Shown here: positions 34,901 through 43,473 of the stretch, piece by piece
How positions within the stretch are numbered: the stretch's first letter is position 1
How the letters are laid out: each line of letters opens with the position of its first letter
Assembly: GCF_000424445.1 (NCBI RefSeq)
Contig: NZ_AUJX01000007.1
Location: forward strand, 84,205-148,204
DNA from: Oribacterium sp. NK2B42
GTDB lineage: Bacteria > Bacillota > Clostridia > Lachnospirales > Lachnospiraceae
Reading direction: 5' to 3'
DNA: 64,000 bases
The notes under the pieces: model-generated
The model's input: the letters and a program-made list of their open reading frames with translations, nothing else
Told to the model about the DNA's origin: nothing
Database searches by the model: none
Translations under genes and position numbers: made by a program

Positions 34901-36244
34901 TCCCTGAAAAATGGTATCGAAAAGGCCGGTAAGTATTTTGACGAAATGGCTGAAAAGGTGGATGACTGTGATCCAAGGAATCTGAAGGGTAATGCTTCTG
35001 CAGCAGAGCAGGCTATGGAGCAGGCCATTAAAAATGGAGAAAATTCTGCCGACGATATCCTGAAGAGTTTATCCGGAGATCTCTCACAGCTTGAAAAACT
35101 TGAGGAACTGGCTATCAAGGCCGGCAATAAAGAAGGCTCAGATCTTTTAAAGGCTCTAAAAATAGCTATAGACAACTATCGTCTTTCAGGAAATTCTAAA
35201 CTTGCTGAAGGAGCTCTGCGTGAAAACATTATAAAAATGTGCAGAAACAAGTATGCCATAGAGCAGATGATAAAAGAAAATCCCGGACAGGCGGATGTCT
35301 ACAGAAGGTTGTTCACAAAGTTCCGTGCAGAGTTCTTCTACGAACCGGTCAAGAAGGAGTCCAGACAGTATATCGCAGATATGCTGGGATGCAGCGTTGA
35401 CGACATTCAGATAAAGAGTGTTTCCGGAAATAGCAATAAGGCCCTTGAGAAAGGACTTACCATCGGGCATGACCTGGATGTTACGTACATATACAAGAGT
35501 AAGAGTGGTAAACTCATCGAACTCCCACAGGTTATCGCTGAGGACGCACTGTATAAGACAGGATGCAAAAATGCAGGACTAAGCTTCAAGAATTTTACCG
35601 AAGCAAAAGAACTGGCAGAATCTCTTCAGCTTCATGCCTGCCAGCCAACGGATGCAGAGAGACTGCCTGAGGTGGAGAAGATACTGGACAAGTATTTCCG
35701 GACAACCCAGCTTAGTCCGGAATCTGTTCCGAAATTCAAGAATGCCGAGATAGCCAAAACGGTTCCCCTGTTCCAAAAGGGTGCCGCCAAAATCCAACAG
35801 GCCGTTCCTACTAATGCAGAGGTCTCAAAGCTTACGGCTAAACTTGAGGGTATCATCAAGGGAAAGATTTCCGCAGGAGCTGCAGAACGAGCTGTAATTG
35901 ATGGTGCCGCTGACATGAAAGATGCATTCCGTGCGGCATCCAAGGGTGGTGGACTTGTAACCGGCAAAGGCATCGGTGCCATGACTGTAAGCGGTCAATC
36001 CGGACTTAATGCAAACTTCCACACCATAATGAGCATATGCGAGAAAGTCAAGTCAGGAAAGATCAGTCCTGTCATGGGCAAAAAGGCGTTCGCCAAAATG
36101 GGTTACAACATGGAAACCGCACTCAATGAAGCATTCTCTCAGGTTGAAAATGTAAACAAGAATCTTGGAGTTTCAAATATAAATTACGGAATCGGAGCTT
36201 CAGCTGCAGGTTCAGCCATGGGCGGAAGAAGCGATACGGAATAA
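31907..36244 (+). CDS. Giant exported multidomain protein of unknown function (1445 aa)
   Basis: A signal peptide (about 1-33) precedes an extracytoplasmic region. Near residue 400 is a short hydrophobic Gly/Ala segment (AAIFISVTGGAVAAGAAGA) followed by a Lys-rich patch. Residues ~430-800 contain beta-rich, Ig-like segments. Residues ~887-980 contain further Ala/Gly helices that may enter a membrane. A helical part follows, and near 1172-1196 the motif SGNSNKALEKGL...GHDLDVTYIY could be a nucleotidyltransferase- or toxin-like core. The last 150 residues are Ala/Gly/Lys-rich. It overlaps the zinc-ribbon gene by 4 bases. I do not recognise the family. No immunity or secretion genes identify it as a toxin. 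Confidence 0.75.
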   Translation: MRFSIKKKLISRVMCSFFACFMLVSVHAFSAFAYPEGFFNYDKYAKNTAKYEIKETLENRYVNFNWDDNNKTTTEFDSSVNYVVSDISTGNHYDPKVLKQRVYIHFELPDVYTGFYKKNRQHRLYSYERWTDNEPPKVKDEILDENFNEGFGYYFYYRDTRPNVGTEATVIGDESCSPFFITIFSENDDQTPSFEEAVAEKLNELEAEKARYEESDKKSKNYKCKNDVIEENYGDRVVLTFFRRVETPEYGTKTPKGKHNAPHEMIEHWHYREEREIYEIKRIKEFPDLYLINEIRERLQENYEIGENQPIEEAVELHNLLNERYSYTKNVVLPALTNVQYEIVPDEIEYFDKNEEPVNIVINSDADDGKGNTEESESNKDGKKENVGGGFNETSTEIPAAIFISVTGGAVAAGAAGATEDKKKQKEKPKSTFRLAINKNFGNTIRMQGAPVYVYARIIEVTPEGHEKTRADLSANIQIYAGSAGINVEDAGMADGYRAAKAFAPRSEESECIIAFRFNYEGNSYTNNVRFFLEEPGVIFYQENLAWPAKSDKRAEVPFTIFGFDPTICNVNIRMSEGSPYDAQLVPSENDPETFWAVLTDICDKDQEAGTVAESFLIVTVSDNEVTIEEQFPVSRVGLGLTFAMPALNCYRVPKKSAEGKKLEDLTVNDFEAATTIARTMLILFDEEQQRIVQLPANPKFELVPILNDDISQERIDALGLKTKLMKVEEGYSEVVFYCEKGWLEPPVRFRMNVKATWDFGEAENRKTYTCEKQVLMRSQPLKKYKNEDARTKEYKNSDLITEKLYRMTALIVRNNWFDELGELYTLAWLMMKYFNDNYGYDEIQVAQVLGTFNKFLGYRQEKLEYIAEKENYKADIKNDDLMHSLAYRAKIFDSFPMICARIALGIATAGATEIILTPLDIVKSGVEYKDEHLPREQTTWGKLWAGVKPPVLGLAIGLGLKGIGIGVKYTYQGAKRVVPKIAGYTAKQVAKSSLLPKSLKNGIEKAGKYFDEMAEKVDDCDPRNLKGNASAAEQAMEQAIKNGENSADDILKSLSGDLSQLEKLEELAIKAGNKEGSDLLKALKIAIDNYRLSGNSKLAEGALRENIIKMCRNKYAIEQMIKENPGQADVYRRLFTKFRAEFFYEPVKKESRQYIADMLGCSVDDIQIKSVSGNSNKALEKGLTIGHDLDVTYIYKSKSGKLIELPQVIAEDALYKTGCKNAGLSFKNFTEAKELAESLQLHACQPTDAERLPEVEKILDKYFRTTQLSPESVPKFKNAEIAKTVPLFQKGAAKIQQAVPTNAEVSKLTAKLEGIIKGKISAGAAERAVIDGAADMKDAFRAASKGGGLVTGKGIGAMTVSGQSGLNANFHTIMSICEKVKSGKISPVMGKKAFAKMGYNMETALNEAFSQVENVNKNLGVSNINYGIGASAAGSAMGGRSDTE

Positions 36245-36414
36245 TATTTAATTAGCAGAATGCGTTTAATGCACAGATGGCAGCATTGGCAACATCAACG
36301 GATGATATCCTGTAGAGAAATATGAAATTATTATAAATTTTCGCAATATATCAGGTATCATCAGTCTATTTAATGTTATAATCAGTTAAAGTATACGAAA
36401 AGGAGGTGGTTCCC

Positions 36415-36600
36415 GTGGATATTCCAGGAATCTCAAGTGCTTCTATGAGCCTCTTAACGAGGAATGTAGGTTCCGATATCGGAACTGCTCTTTTAAAAAA
36501 GGCTTTGGACAATGAAGAAGAAACCAACAACAATATGATGAAGCTTCTTGAACAGGCAGCTAACCCCGATCTGGGAGCACATGTTAATACAGTAGCTTGA
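36415..36600 (+). CDS. YjfB-like small protein (putative motility protein family)
   Basis: 61 residues beginning VDIPGISSASMSLLTRNVGSD and continuing as one helix (ALLKKALDNEEETNNNMMKLLEQAANP). Length, start and composition resemble the YjfB family, annotated as putative motility protein. The GTG at 36415 is preceded by AAAAGGAGG with an 8-base gap; a GTG at 36406 would overlap that site. TATAAT lies at 36377-36382. The nearby FIST and methyl-accepting genes fit a chemotaxis theme, but no flagellar gene is seen. Confidence 0.65.
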   Translation: MDIPGISSASMSLLTRNVGSDIGTALLKKALDNEEETNNNMMKLLEQAANPDLGAHVNTVA

Positions 36601-36631
36601 GATACAGGTATTGACGTTTCCTATGATGATT

Positions 36632-36675
36632 AAAGGACAGGTTTTCACGGTGATGTGATGACCTGTCCTTTCTTA
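36632..36675 (+). terminator. Terminator after the YjfB-like gene
   Basis: AAAGGACAGGT (36632-36642) pairs perfectly with ACCTGTCCTTT (36661-36671), followed by CTTATTT. Confidence 0.75.
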
Positions 36676-36775
36676 TTTCTGTAAAAATTCCATTAAACCT
36701 GTATTTTTCCAATCCTTTTTTTCTTAAAAAGGTATTATTTTTTCAGAAAGTGTCGATAAAAAGAGGGACAGCAAT

Positions 36776-36806
36776 TTGAGACCAATAATTTTCACTAAAA
36801 TATAAC
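36776..36806 (+). promoter_or_regulatory. Possible promoter of the FIST-MCP unit
   Basis: TTGAGA (36776-36781), a 19-bp spacer and TATAAC (36801-36806). The spacer is longer than ideal. Confidence 0.35.
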
Positions 36807-36834
36807 GATATTACCCAGGAAACAGGAGGTACTT

Positions 36835-37929
36835 ATGCAAAGTAAAGTAGGCTACAGTATGAATCGCGATGTCAGAGCAGCTGTAGAAGAAGCTACCGGC
36901 GGGATAACAGATCCTATCGGTCTCATCATCATGACAGATCACGATAGACTTCAGGATATTTCAGCATTATTAAAGAAGAAATACCCCCATGCTCAGTCCA
37001 TCGGAGTTAGCGGCACCAACTATTACAATGCCCAGTCCTCAGATCATAACCTCATCGTTACTGCTATTACCGGTGATGCTGTTGTCCATGCCGGCGTTGT
37101 GAGAAATCTCTCTACCTGCCCTGCAGTGGACGTAGTAAACATTAAGGAGAGTATGAGCATCGTCAACGGTAACCGTGACAATACGGTTCTCATCGAGTAC
37201 TGCACCAATGACGAAGAACGTCTCACCACCACAATCAATATGGCCCTTGGAGACAGCGGCATTCACGTAGTGGGCGGAACAGAGCTTGGTTATGCGGCAA
37301 CCGCAACCGCTGCTGTTACTGTGAACGGCCAGCTTTATCCGGATGCCTGCGCATATATGCTGATTAAGAATACCAACGGCAGAATCAAGGTATATTCCGA
37401 GAATATCTATGGTCCTATGGAAGGCCATCCTACTCATATCGTTACCAAGGTAGATCTTCAGAAAAAAGCTGTCTATGAGATTGATCACAAGCCTATAGCT
37501 GAGGTTTACAGTCAGGAAATGGGTGTTCCTGTTGATAAGGTTATTGACAACACTCTCGAGCATCCTTTCGGCCGACTGGTAGAAGATAAGGTATTCATCG
37601 CTTCCCAGAAGGATCCTCTTCCGAAGGGCGGACTCACCTTCTATAAGAGACTCAATGTTAACGACTCCGTCAGCATCCTGAAGCTCAACGATTTTGATGC
37701 CATCAATAAGGCAACCCGCGAAAGGATATTGAGCGAAATTCCTAATCCTGCGCTGCTGTTATCTGTAAACTGTATTTACAGATACCTGCTGTTTACCGGC
37801 AACGGATATTACAACACGCTGCTTTCGAATATGGCAACCCTTGGACCATCTGTCGGAAACATTGGCGGTGGCGAACAGTTTGACAATCAACACGTAAACC
37901 AGACCATGGTCGTTGCTGTATTTGAATGA
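36835..37929 (+). CDS. FIST-domain sensory protein
   Basis: 364 residues covering FIST-N (DPIGLIIMTDHDRLQDISALLKKKYPHAQSIGVSG...GGTELGYAATATAAVTVNG) and FIST-C (VYEIDHKPIAEVYSQEMGV...LLLSVNCIYRYLLFTGN...GGGEQFDNQHVNQTM). FIST modules are found in signal-transduction proteins and are thought to bind small ligands such as amino acids. There is no membrane segment. AGGAGG precedes the ATG. The neighbouring methyl-accepting protein 15 bp downstream suggests that this soluble sensor feeds that transducer. Confidence 0.88.
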   Translation: MQSKVGYSMNRDVRAAVEEATGGITDPIGLIIMTDHDRLQDISALLKKKYPHAQSIGVSGTNYYNAQSSDHNLIVTAITGDAVVHAGVVRNLSTCPAVDVVNIKESMSIVNGNRDNTVLIEYCTNDEERLTTTINMALGDSGIHVVGGTELGYAATATAAVTVNGQLYPDACAYMLIKNTNGRIKVYSENIYGPMEGHPTHIVTKVDLQKKAVYEIDHKPIAEVYSQEMGVPVDKVIDNTLEHPFGRLVEDKVFIASQKDPLPKGGLTFYKRLNVNDSVSILKLNDFDAINKATRERILSEIPNPALLLSVNCIYRYLLFTGNGYYNTLLSNMATLGPSVGNIGGGEQFDNQHVNQTMVVAVFE

Positions 37930-37944
37930 TAAGGAGAGTGTACG

Positions 37945-38904
37945 ATGTTTTTATTCGGAAAGAACCAGGAAGATAATATGACATCCAACGCAAATGCTTC
38001 GGATGCTTCTCTGAGGCATGAGCTTGAAGGCTTAAGAGCCATAGGTGAATATGCTTTAAAGCAAAAGAATCTTTTGCAGCAGGAAGAAATCAGAACCTCC
38101 GACGAGCTTAAGGGCATCCAGTACTCCTTTGATGCAGTTCGTCAGAAATCCGAGGATATCACAAATTCTGTTACAGATTTCCAGGCTCAGTTCTCAAGAG
38201 TTCAGGAAATAGTTGACCGTTTTGAATCCATTATATCCAAGATGGAATCCACTGTTCTGGAATCTCACAACAGCATGAATATGGTACGGGAGAAGTCCAA
38301 TGACGTTTACGAAACCATTTCCGCTGTAGAGCAGGTATTTGAAGAGTTCCAGAAGAGCTTTGCCGACATTTCCAAGAATGTCAGCGCCATCAACAGGATT
38401 GCCAGCCAGACAAACCTTCTTGCCATCAACGCTTCCATCGAAGCAGCCCGTGCAGGTCAGGCAGGTAAGGGCTTTGCGGTTGTTGCCACAGAAGTTAATA
38501 AGCTGTCCAAGAACATCCAGGATATCGTAGGCTCCATTGACAGCAGCATGCATAGCCTTAACTCCAACAACCTGAAGCTTAAGGATGCCATCATAAATAC
38601 AAGAACCGCAATCACAGATTCACAGAATCAGGTTAACGAGACAGATGCTGTAGTGGAGAGCATTAGCGCTGTTTCCGAAGATATTGAAAACGGCAACAAG
38701 GAAATGCTCCAGGTATTTGATGACTGCAACAATAACATGAATATGGTTTCCTCAACTGTCGCAGATTCCGCAGTTTACTATGACAAGGTTGAAAGCGATA
38801 TCCAGCATATGATGACCAACATCACAAAGAAAGGTTTCGTATTTGAGGATCTGAACAATGCTCTCGAGCAGATCGATCCGATGATCCGAAAGATCAGACA
38901 CTGA
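37945..38904 (+). CDS. Soluble methyl-accepting chemotaxis-type signalling protein
   Basis: 319 residues, without membrane segments. A short N-terminus is followed by a long coiled coil. The highly conserved hairpin tip is [38 protein letters not shown] (about residues 152-190), the part that contacts CheA and CheW. No HAMP or sensor domain, so input must come from a partner, most simply the FIST protein. AAGGAGAG precedes the ATG. A terminator follows 50 bp downstream. No che genes are in the window. Confidence 0.92.
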   Translation: MFLFGKNQEDNMTSNANASDASLRHELEGLRAIGEYALKQKNLLQQEEIRTSDELKGIQYSFDAVRQKSEDITNSVTDFQAQFSRVQEIVDRFESIISKMESTVLESHNSMNMVREKSNDVYETISAVEQVFEEFQKSFADISKNVSAINRIASQTNLLAINASIEAARAGQAGKGFAVVATEVNKLSKNIQDIVGSIDSSMHSLNSNNLKLKDAIINTRTAITDSQNQVNETDAVVESISAVSEDIENGNKEMLQVFDDCNNNMNMVSSTVADSAVYYDKVESDIQHMMTNITKKGFVFEDLNNALEQIDPMIRKIRH

Positions 38905-38953
38905 TAAAGCGGACATTCCCTAATGTCCTTTCCTTTATACCCCTTCTTTTGTA

Positions 38954-38981
38954 AGCCCGCCTCCCCAGGCGGGCTTTTTGA
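38954..38981 (+). terminator. Terminator after the methyl-accepting protein gene
   Basis: AAGCCCGCC (38954-38962) pairs with GGCGGGCTT (38969-38977), followed by TTT. Confidence 0.88.
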
Positions 38982-39134
38982 TGATCTCCCAGGATTCACA
39001 GACTGAACTGTCGCAAGAAAATACTCAAGAGAAAAAGTCTTCCTTTATTTTTGTTCCCCTCATCTTTGCTGGATGATATAGTAGATGTGATGGCAATGCT
39101 CATCGAGAGGAAAAGAAACAGAACGGAGGTAATT

Positions 39135-40967
39135 ATGAAAAGAAACATCAGGAAATTGTCAGCTCTTGTCATTTCGGGAGCGCTTTTGATGTCAGGCTGC
39201 GGCGGAACCACATCAGGTCGCAGCTCTTCGGACGCATCTGCAACGACTCAGGAAACTTCCGCTTCATCCGAGGCAAAAGAGTCTGAGTCTTCAGACACAT
39301 CTTCAACCGGAGAAAAAGCGCCGGGAACCTCGGACGCTGCTTCTGCCGGAGGAAAAGCGCCGGGAACCTCGGACGATACTTCAACCAAAACAAAAGCTCC
39401 GAAAAACCCGGCGGGCAAAGCTTCTCAGAACGGCACAAATGAACCTGCCAAAGATGAAAATTCTCAAAACGACTCTAAGGATACTGCCGAAAAATCAACC
39501 GGCGATATACAGTCCATCAGTGCCGAAATTGAGACCAGCTATGATGATGCCTATTCGGAAGCGGATTCCAGATACCTGGTTGAAGGGTACTATCCCAGCA
39601 TCAGTCTCGGCTCTTACGAAAATGGTGAATTCGTACAAAAAGACTCCGGGTACCCGGAGCTTGCAAAGGCTATAAAGACTTACAACAAGAATAAAAAGGA
39701 TAGTTTTCAGTCTGAAATGGAGCTTGCAACATCACTTGCCGAGGAAGATCCCCGTTTTAAGGAAGAGGATAACTACGGATACTACTATTCTGTAGACATG
39801 GAGGCTTCCCTTGAGCGCTCGGACACAACCATTTTCAGTGTTCTCGAAACAAGCTATTCCTTTATGGGAGGTCCTCATCCTAACACTGTCTTCACCGGAT
39901 TTACAGTAGACCCGAAAACCGGAGAGGTTCTCAGGATTTCAGATGTAGTTACCGATAAGGCTGCCTTCATCGATGCTTTGGATAAACAGCTCCGGAAGGA
40001 CTACCCTGACATCGAGGACGGTCTGGTTGCAGAAGATCTCAAAACCGCCATCAGCGACATGTATGACGGAAAGGATGACATCAACCTCCAATTCTACATG
40101 ACCCACGATGCATTGGTTGCAGTATTTTCAGCTTATGACATCACGGCCTATGCCTACGGACCCGAGTTCGTATCCCTTTATTACACTGACTCCGCAGGCT
40201 TCCTTGACGGTAAGTATCTTAAAACGACAACAGATTATGCTGCCGAGATCCCTTTGAACATTCCATTCTCTATAGAAACAGGAGACGGTAAAAAGAAGAC
40301 ACTTACAGTTAATTCTCTTGAGCAATCGGGAGACAGTGAGTATTCTTCAGAATATAACCTCCTCATGAGCCTTGACGGTAAGGAATATTCAGAAAACCTG
40401 GACAGCATTTACGGCATGAACGCATACCTTTTCAAGAAGTCCGGTAATGCTTACCTTTATCTTGACCTCAGCTCTGACAATGACTGGCATGTAACTCAGG
40501 CTTATGACATTAACGGATCCGAGATCAAAAAGCTTGATGATTTTACGGAGGCAGCCTTCTACCACAGAAAGCCATTGGATCCTTCTTCTTTCATCATGTC
40601 ATCAAGAGGCGACCTCTTAAGCACCTATGAGATATTCCGCTACTACGAAATGGGGGATGACGGAAAACCTGTCCCTCTCACTGATGCCTGGTGGATCGGC
40701 CATGACTTTGAAATCACCCTGAACCAGTCCCTTAAGCTAAGCGTAATGGACAAGCTGACAGAGGACTTGAAGGATAAGGGCACCGAAACAGAGCTTCCCA
40801 AGGGGACAAAGCTAAAGCTTGTACGTACAGATGACCGCAGCTTTGTTGATGCTCTTACACCTGACGGAAAATATGCAAGGATCTATGTTGATAATTCGGA
40901 CTGGCCTCACACAGTAGACGGCATCGATATCGAGGAAGCTTTCTCTGGGATAGTGTTTGCAGGATAA
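39135..40967 (+). CDS. Lipoprotein with DUF4163/DUF3298 (PdaC/RsiV-like) domain
   Basis: 610 residues. A lipoprotein signal with lipobox MSGC (Cys near residue 21). A Ser/Thr/Lys-rich linker follows (about 25-125), containing a near-repeat of GEKAPGTSD / GGKAPGTSD. The DUF4163/DUF3298 module comes next: YPELAKAIKTYNKNKKDSF, SYSFMGGPHPNTVFTGFTVDPKTGEVLRISDVV. Such modules occur in PdaC-like deacetylases and anti-sigma RsiV and may bind peptidoglycan or lysozyme. The C-terminal ~250 residues are unknown. The ATG at 39135 follows CGGAGGT; upstream in-frame starts have no ribosome site. Confidence 0.85.
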   Translation: MKRNIRKLSALVISGALLMSGCGGTTSGRSSSDASATTQETSASSEAKESESSDTSSTGEKAPGTSDAASAGGKAPGTSDDTSTKTKAPKNPAGKASQNGTNEPAKDENSQNDSKDTAEKSTGDIQSISAEIETSYDDAYSEADSRYLVEGYYPSISLGSYENGEFVQKDSGYPELAKAIKTYNKNKKDSFQSEMELATSLAEEDPRFKEEDNYGYYYSVDMEASLERSDTTIFSVLETSYSFMGGPHPNTVFTGFTVDPKTGEVLRISDVVTDKAAFIDALDKQLRKDYPDIEDGLVAEDLKTAISDMYDGKDDINLQFYMTHDALVAVFSAYDITAYAYGPEFVSLYYTDSAGFLDGKYLKTTTDYAAEIPLNIPFSIETGDGKKKTLTVNSLEQSGDSEYSSEYNLLMSLDGKEYSENLDSIYGMNAYLFKKSGNAYLYLDLSSDNDWHVTQAYDINGSEIKKLDDFTEAAFYHRKPLDPSSFIMSSRGDLLSTYEIFRYYEMGDDGKPVPLTDAWWIGHDFEITLNQSLKLSVMDKLTEDLKDKGTETELPKGTKLKLVRTDDRSFVDALTPDGKYARIYVDNSDWPHTVDGIDIEEAFSGIVFAG

Positions 40968-41123
40968 CAAAAAAAAACGCCCCAGCTCTCCAACTGAACG
41001 GTTATTTTTTATAAATATACCATAGGGCTAACCGTCTATCGGCAGCACTTCTTTTCAATTAATGTATTAACATCATTGCTTGTCTCAGTCAACACTGCAT
41101 CACATTACAGGAGCTACACTAAC

Positions 41124-41921
41124 ATGAAAACAGCTATCGTTACCGGTGCTTCCCGGGGAGTGGGGAGAGCCACGGCGGAAATATTGGCACAAAAGGGCTA
41201 CAGGCTCATCATAAACTGCCGCTCCAGTTTCGATCTTCTGGAGGAAGTGGCTGAAAAGCTTCGGAATTTCACCGAAGTCATAACTGTTCACGGCGCCATC
41301 ACAGATGAAGTTTTGAAGCCGTCGCTGAAGATAGATCTTGAATCCGCAATACCGGTACTGACTGAAGAGGATATGCTTAACAGTCTCGGAGATACCTCGG
41401 GAAACGATTCAGCATCTTCCGATAGTTCCAACGAAATCCTTCTTATCAATAATGCCGGTATTTCCACCTTCAATCTCTGCCAGGATGTGACCGACGAAGA
41501 GCTCAGTACCATGCTGAGTGCCAATGTCTCCGATATGTTCAAACTCACCCGCTCAGTGATTCCATATATGCTGAAAACAGGAAACGGCCGCATCGTAAAT
41601 ATTTCTTCCGTCTGGGGAGTATCAGGGGCCTCCATGGAGTCGGTTTACAGTCTCACGAAAGGTGCTGTCAATGCTTTTACCAAAGCCCTGGGAAAAGAAC
41701 TTGCACCCAATCACATCCCGGTAAACTCAGTCGCCATCGGTTGTGTTGACACAGACATGAACGCTTGGATGTCTCCGGAAGACAGAGCTGCGGTAGAAGA
41801 TGAGATACCTTTCGGACGCATGGCAACACCAGAGGAAGTAGGAGAGTTTATCTACCTTTTGGCTCAAGCACCTAGATATTTAACTGCTCAAGTGATACAA
41901 TTCGACGGAGGGTGGATTTGA
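41124..41921 (+). CDS. Short-chain dehydrogenase/reductase, FabG-like
   Basis: 265 residues. The nucleotide-binding TGASRGVGRA is near residues 8-17, then NNAGIS, the catalytic Ser in NISSVWG and YSLTK carrying the catalytic Tyr and Lys. NSVAIGCVDTDM and the C-terminal IQFDGGWI are classic. The substrate is unknown; FabG-type ketoacyl reduction is one option. A Ser/Asp-rich insertion of about 17 residues sits before NNAG. The ATG at 41124 follows CAGGAG; a longer in-frame start lacks support. The amidase gene starts 23 bp downstream. Confidence 0.9.
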   Translation: MKTAIVTGASRGVGRATAEILAQKGYRLIINCRSSFDLLEEVAEKLRNFTEVITVHGAITDEVLKPSLKIDLESAIPVLTEEDMLNSLGDTSGNDSASSDSSNEILLINNAGISTFNLCQDVTDEELSTMLSANVSDMFKLTRSVIPYMLKTGNGRIVNISSVWGVSGASMESVYSLTKGAVNAFTKALGKELAPNHIPVNSVAIGCVDTDMNAWMSPEDRAAVEDEIPFGRMATPEEVGEFIYLLAQAPRYLTAQVIQFDGGWI

Positions 41922-41944
41922 ATCCCAAAATAGTGAGGTTAAGA

Positions 41945-43231
41945 ATGAAAAATCATTTCAAAAAAACCATCTTTTTATCCGCAGCTGCCTGCACGGCTCT
42001 TGCTTTTTCCCTGAGCAGCTGCAAAAAAACATATAATGCAGAGTTCTCCGGGACTTCAGCCGCAGTTTCCGTAGAAGAGGGCACTCTTACCGATACAGAG
42101 GCCAATGTTCTCCCCAACGAATCCACAACCGTTGAAAGCAACATCGGTCCTACGGTTCCTGCTGCAAACTCAGGCTCTCAGGCTCAGGCAGCAGTTCTTG
42201 CAGCAACAAACACCGCAGCACAGTCAAATAAAGTTTCTGAAACCACAGCAGCAGAAACCGCTGCTCCCATCAGCTTCCAGTCCCGTGATGAAAAGGTTTA
42301 TATAATGGCAGATGATGTAAACATTCGCGCACTTCCCGAAACAGGTGAAGTGCTTGGAAAAGCCAATACCGGTGACAGCTTCCACCGCACAGGTTACAGC
42401 GACAAGTGGAGCCGTATCGAGTATAACGGACAGACCGCTTTTATAAGCTCAGACTATACAACCACCAATGTGGTTGAAAAGAAAACTTCCGAAGCTGTAT
42501 CCTTCAACACAGACTGGGAGTTCGGCGGCAATTCAAAGATCAATTCCGGCACAGCAACTCTTTACTATGCAGCCGGCAGCAACAAGAAAGGCAAAACCGT
42601 ATGCGTTAATGCAGGTCACGGCACCAAGGGTGGCGAGAGCGTAAAGACCCTTTGCCATCCGGACGGCACAGCCAAGGTTACAGGCGGCAGCACCGCAGCC
42701 GGCAATACCCGCGCAGCCGCAGTTTCTTCCGGAACCACCATGTCAGACGGAACCTCAGAGGCTTACGTTAATCTGAAGGTTGCCAAGGCACTTAAAAACA
42801 TTCTTCTCGAAAGAGGCTACAACGTTCTCATGATCCGCGAGAGCGAGGATGTACAGCTTGACAACATTGCCCGTACAGTCATGGCAAACAACCGCTCTGA
42901 CTGCCATATCGCCATACACTATGACTCAACAACCAAAAACAAAGGTGCTTTCTTTATGAGTGTTGCCGACGGTATCAAGGGAATGTATCCTGTTTCCACC
43001 ATCTGGCAGGAGAGTGACCGTCTTGGTGCCAATGTCATCAACGGACTTTCTGCAAATGGTGTAAAGATCTTCGGCGACGGTTCCATGCAGATGGATCTCA
43101 CACAGACCAGCTACTCAAAGATCCCGTCCATCGACCTGGAGCTGGGCGATAAGGTTTCCGATTACAGTGACTCAACCGTAGCTGTACTGGCAAAGGGAAT
43201 CGCAGACGGAATCGACAGCTATTATTCATAA
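41945..43231 (+). CDS. Cell-wall amidase lipoprotein: SH3 domain plus Amidase_3
   Basis: 428 residues. A lipoprotein-type signal ends in LSSC (Cys near residue 26), followed by a Thr/Ala/Ser linker. An SH3b domain (VYIMADDVNIRALPETGEVLG...) precedes an N-acetylmuramoyl-L-alanine amidase domain. Zinc ligands seen: His 225 (NAGHG), Glu 272 (GTSEAY), His 325 (AIHYDS); the catalytic Glu is probably in DLELGDKVSD. It cleaves the bond between MurNAc and the peptide stem. The ATG at 41945 follows GTGAGG; the earlier in-frame ATG at 41912 is inside the dehydrogenase. It shares a transcript with that gene. Confidence 0.93.
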   Translation: MKNHFKKTIFLSAAACTALAFSLSSCKKTYNAEFSGTSAAVSVEEGTLTDTEANVLPNESTTVESNIGPTVPAANSGSQAQAAVLAATNTAAQSNKVSETTAAETAAPISFQSRDEKVYIMADDVNIRALPETGEVLGKANTGDSFHRTGYSDKWSRIEYNGQTAFISSDYTTTNVVEKKTSEAVSFNTDWEFGGNSKINSGTATLYYAAGSNKKGKTVCVNAGHGTKGGESVKTLCHPDGTAKVTGGSTAAGNTRAAAVSSGTTMSDGTSEAYVNLKVAKALKNILLERGYNVLMIRESEDVQLDNIARTVMANNRSDCHIAIHYDSTTKNKGAFFMSVADGIKGMYPVSTIWQESDRLGANVINGLSANGVKIFGDGSMQMDLTQTSYSKIPSIDLELGDKVSDYSDSTVAVLAKGIADGIDSYYS

Positions 43232-43310
43232 ATAAGACCTGAACCTTCATTTTTAGAATATTTTTACACAGTAAGTAAAACGTAAAACATTTATAAAGAT
43301 TCTTCAACAG

Positions 43311-43377
43311 CAGGTGTGCTACCATAATAATGTGATTAAAACATTAGATGGTCTCACACCTGTTTTTTGTTTTTTTA
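43311..43377 (+). terminator. Terminator after the amidase gene
   Basis: CAGGTGTG (43311-43318) pairs with CACACCTG (43355-43362); ACCAT/ATGGT extends the stem. TTTTTTGTTTTTTT follows. Confidence 0.8.
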
Positions 43378-43473
43378 ATCCATCACTATAAATGACCAAT
43401 TAAAGTCGTCTTACAACTAAGTCCTTCAATATAAAATATAGTTCCCCTATCACGGAACGCTAAGGAGTACATT

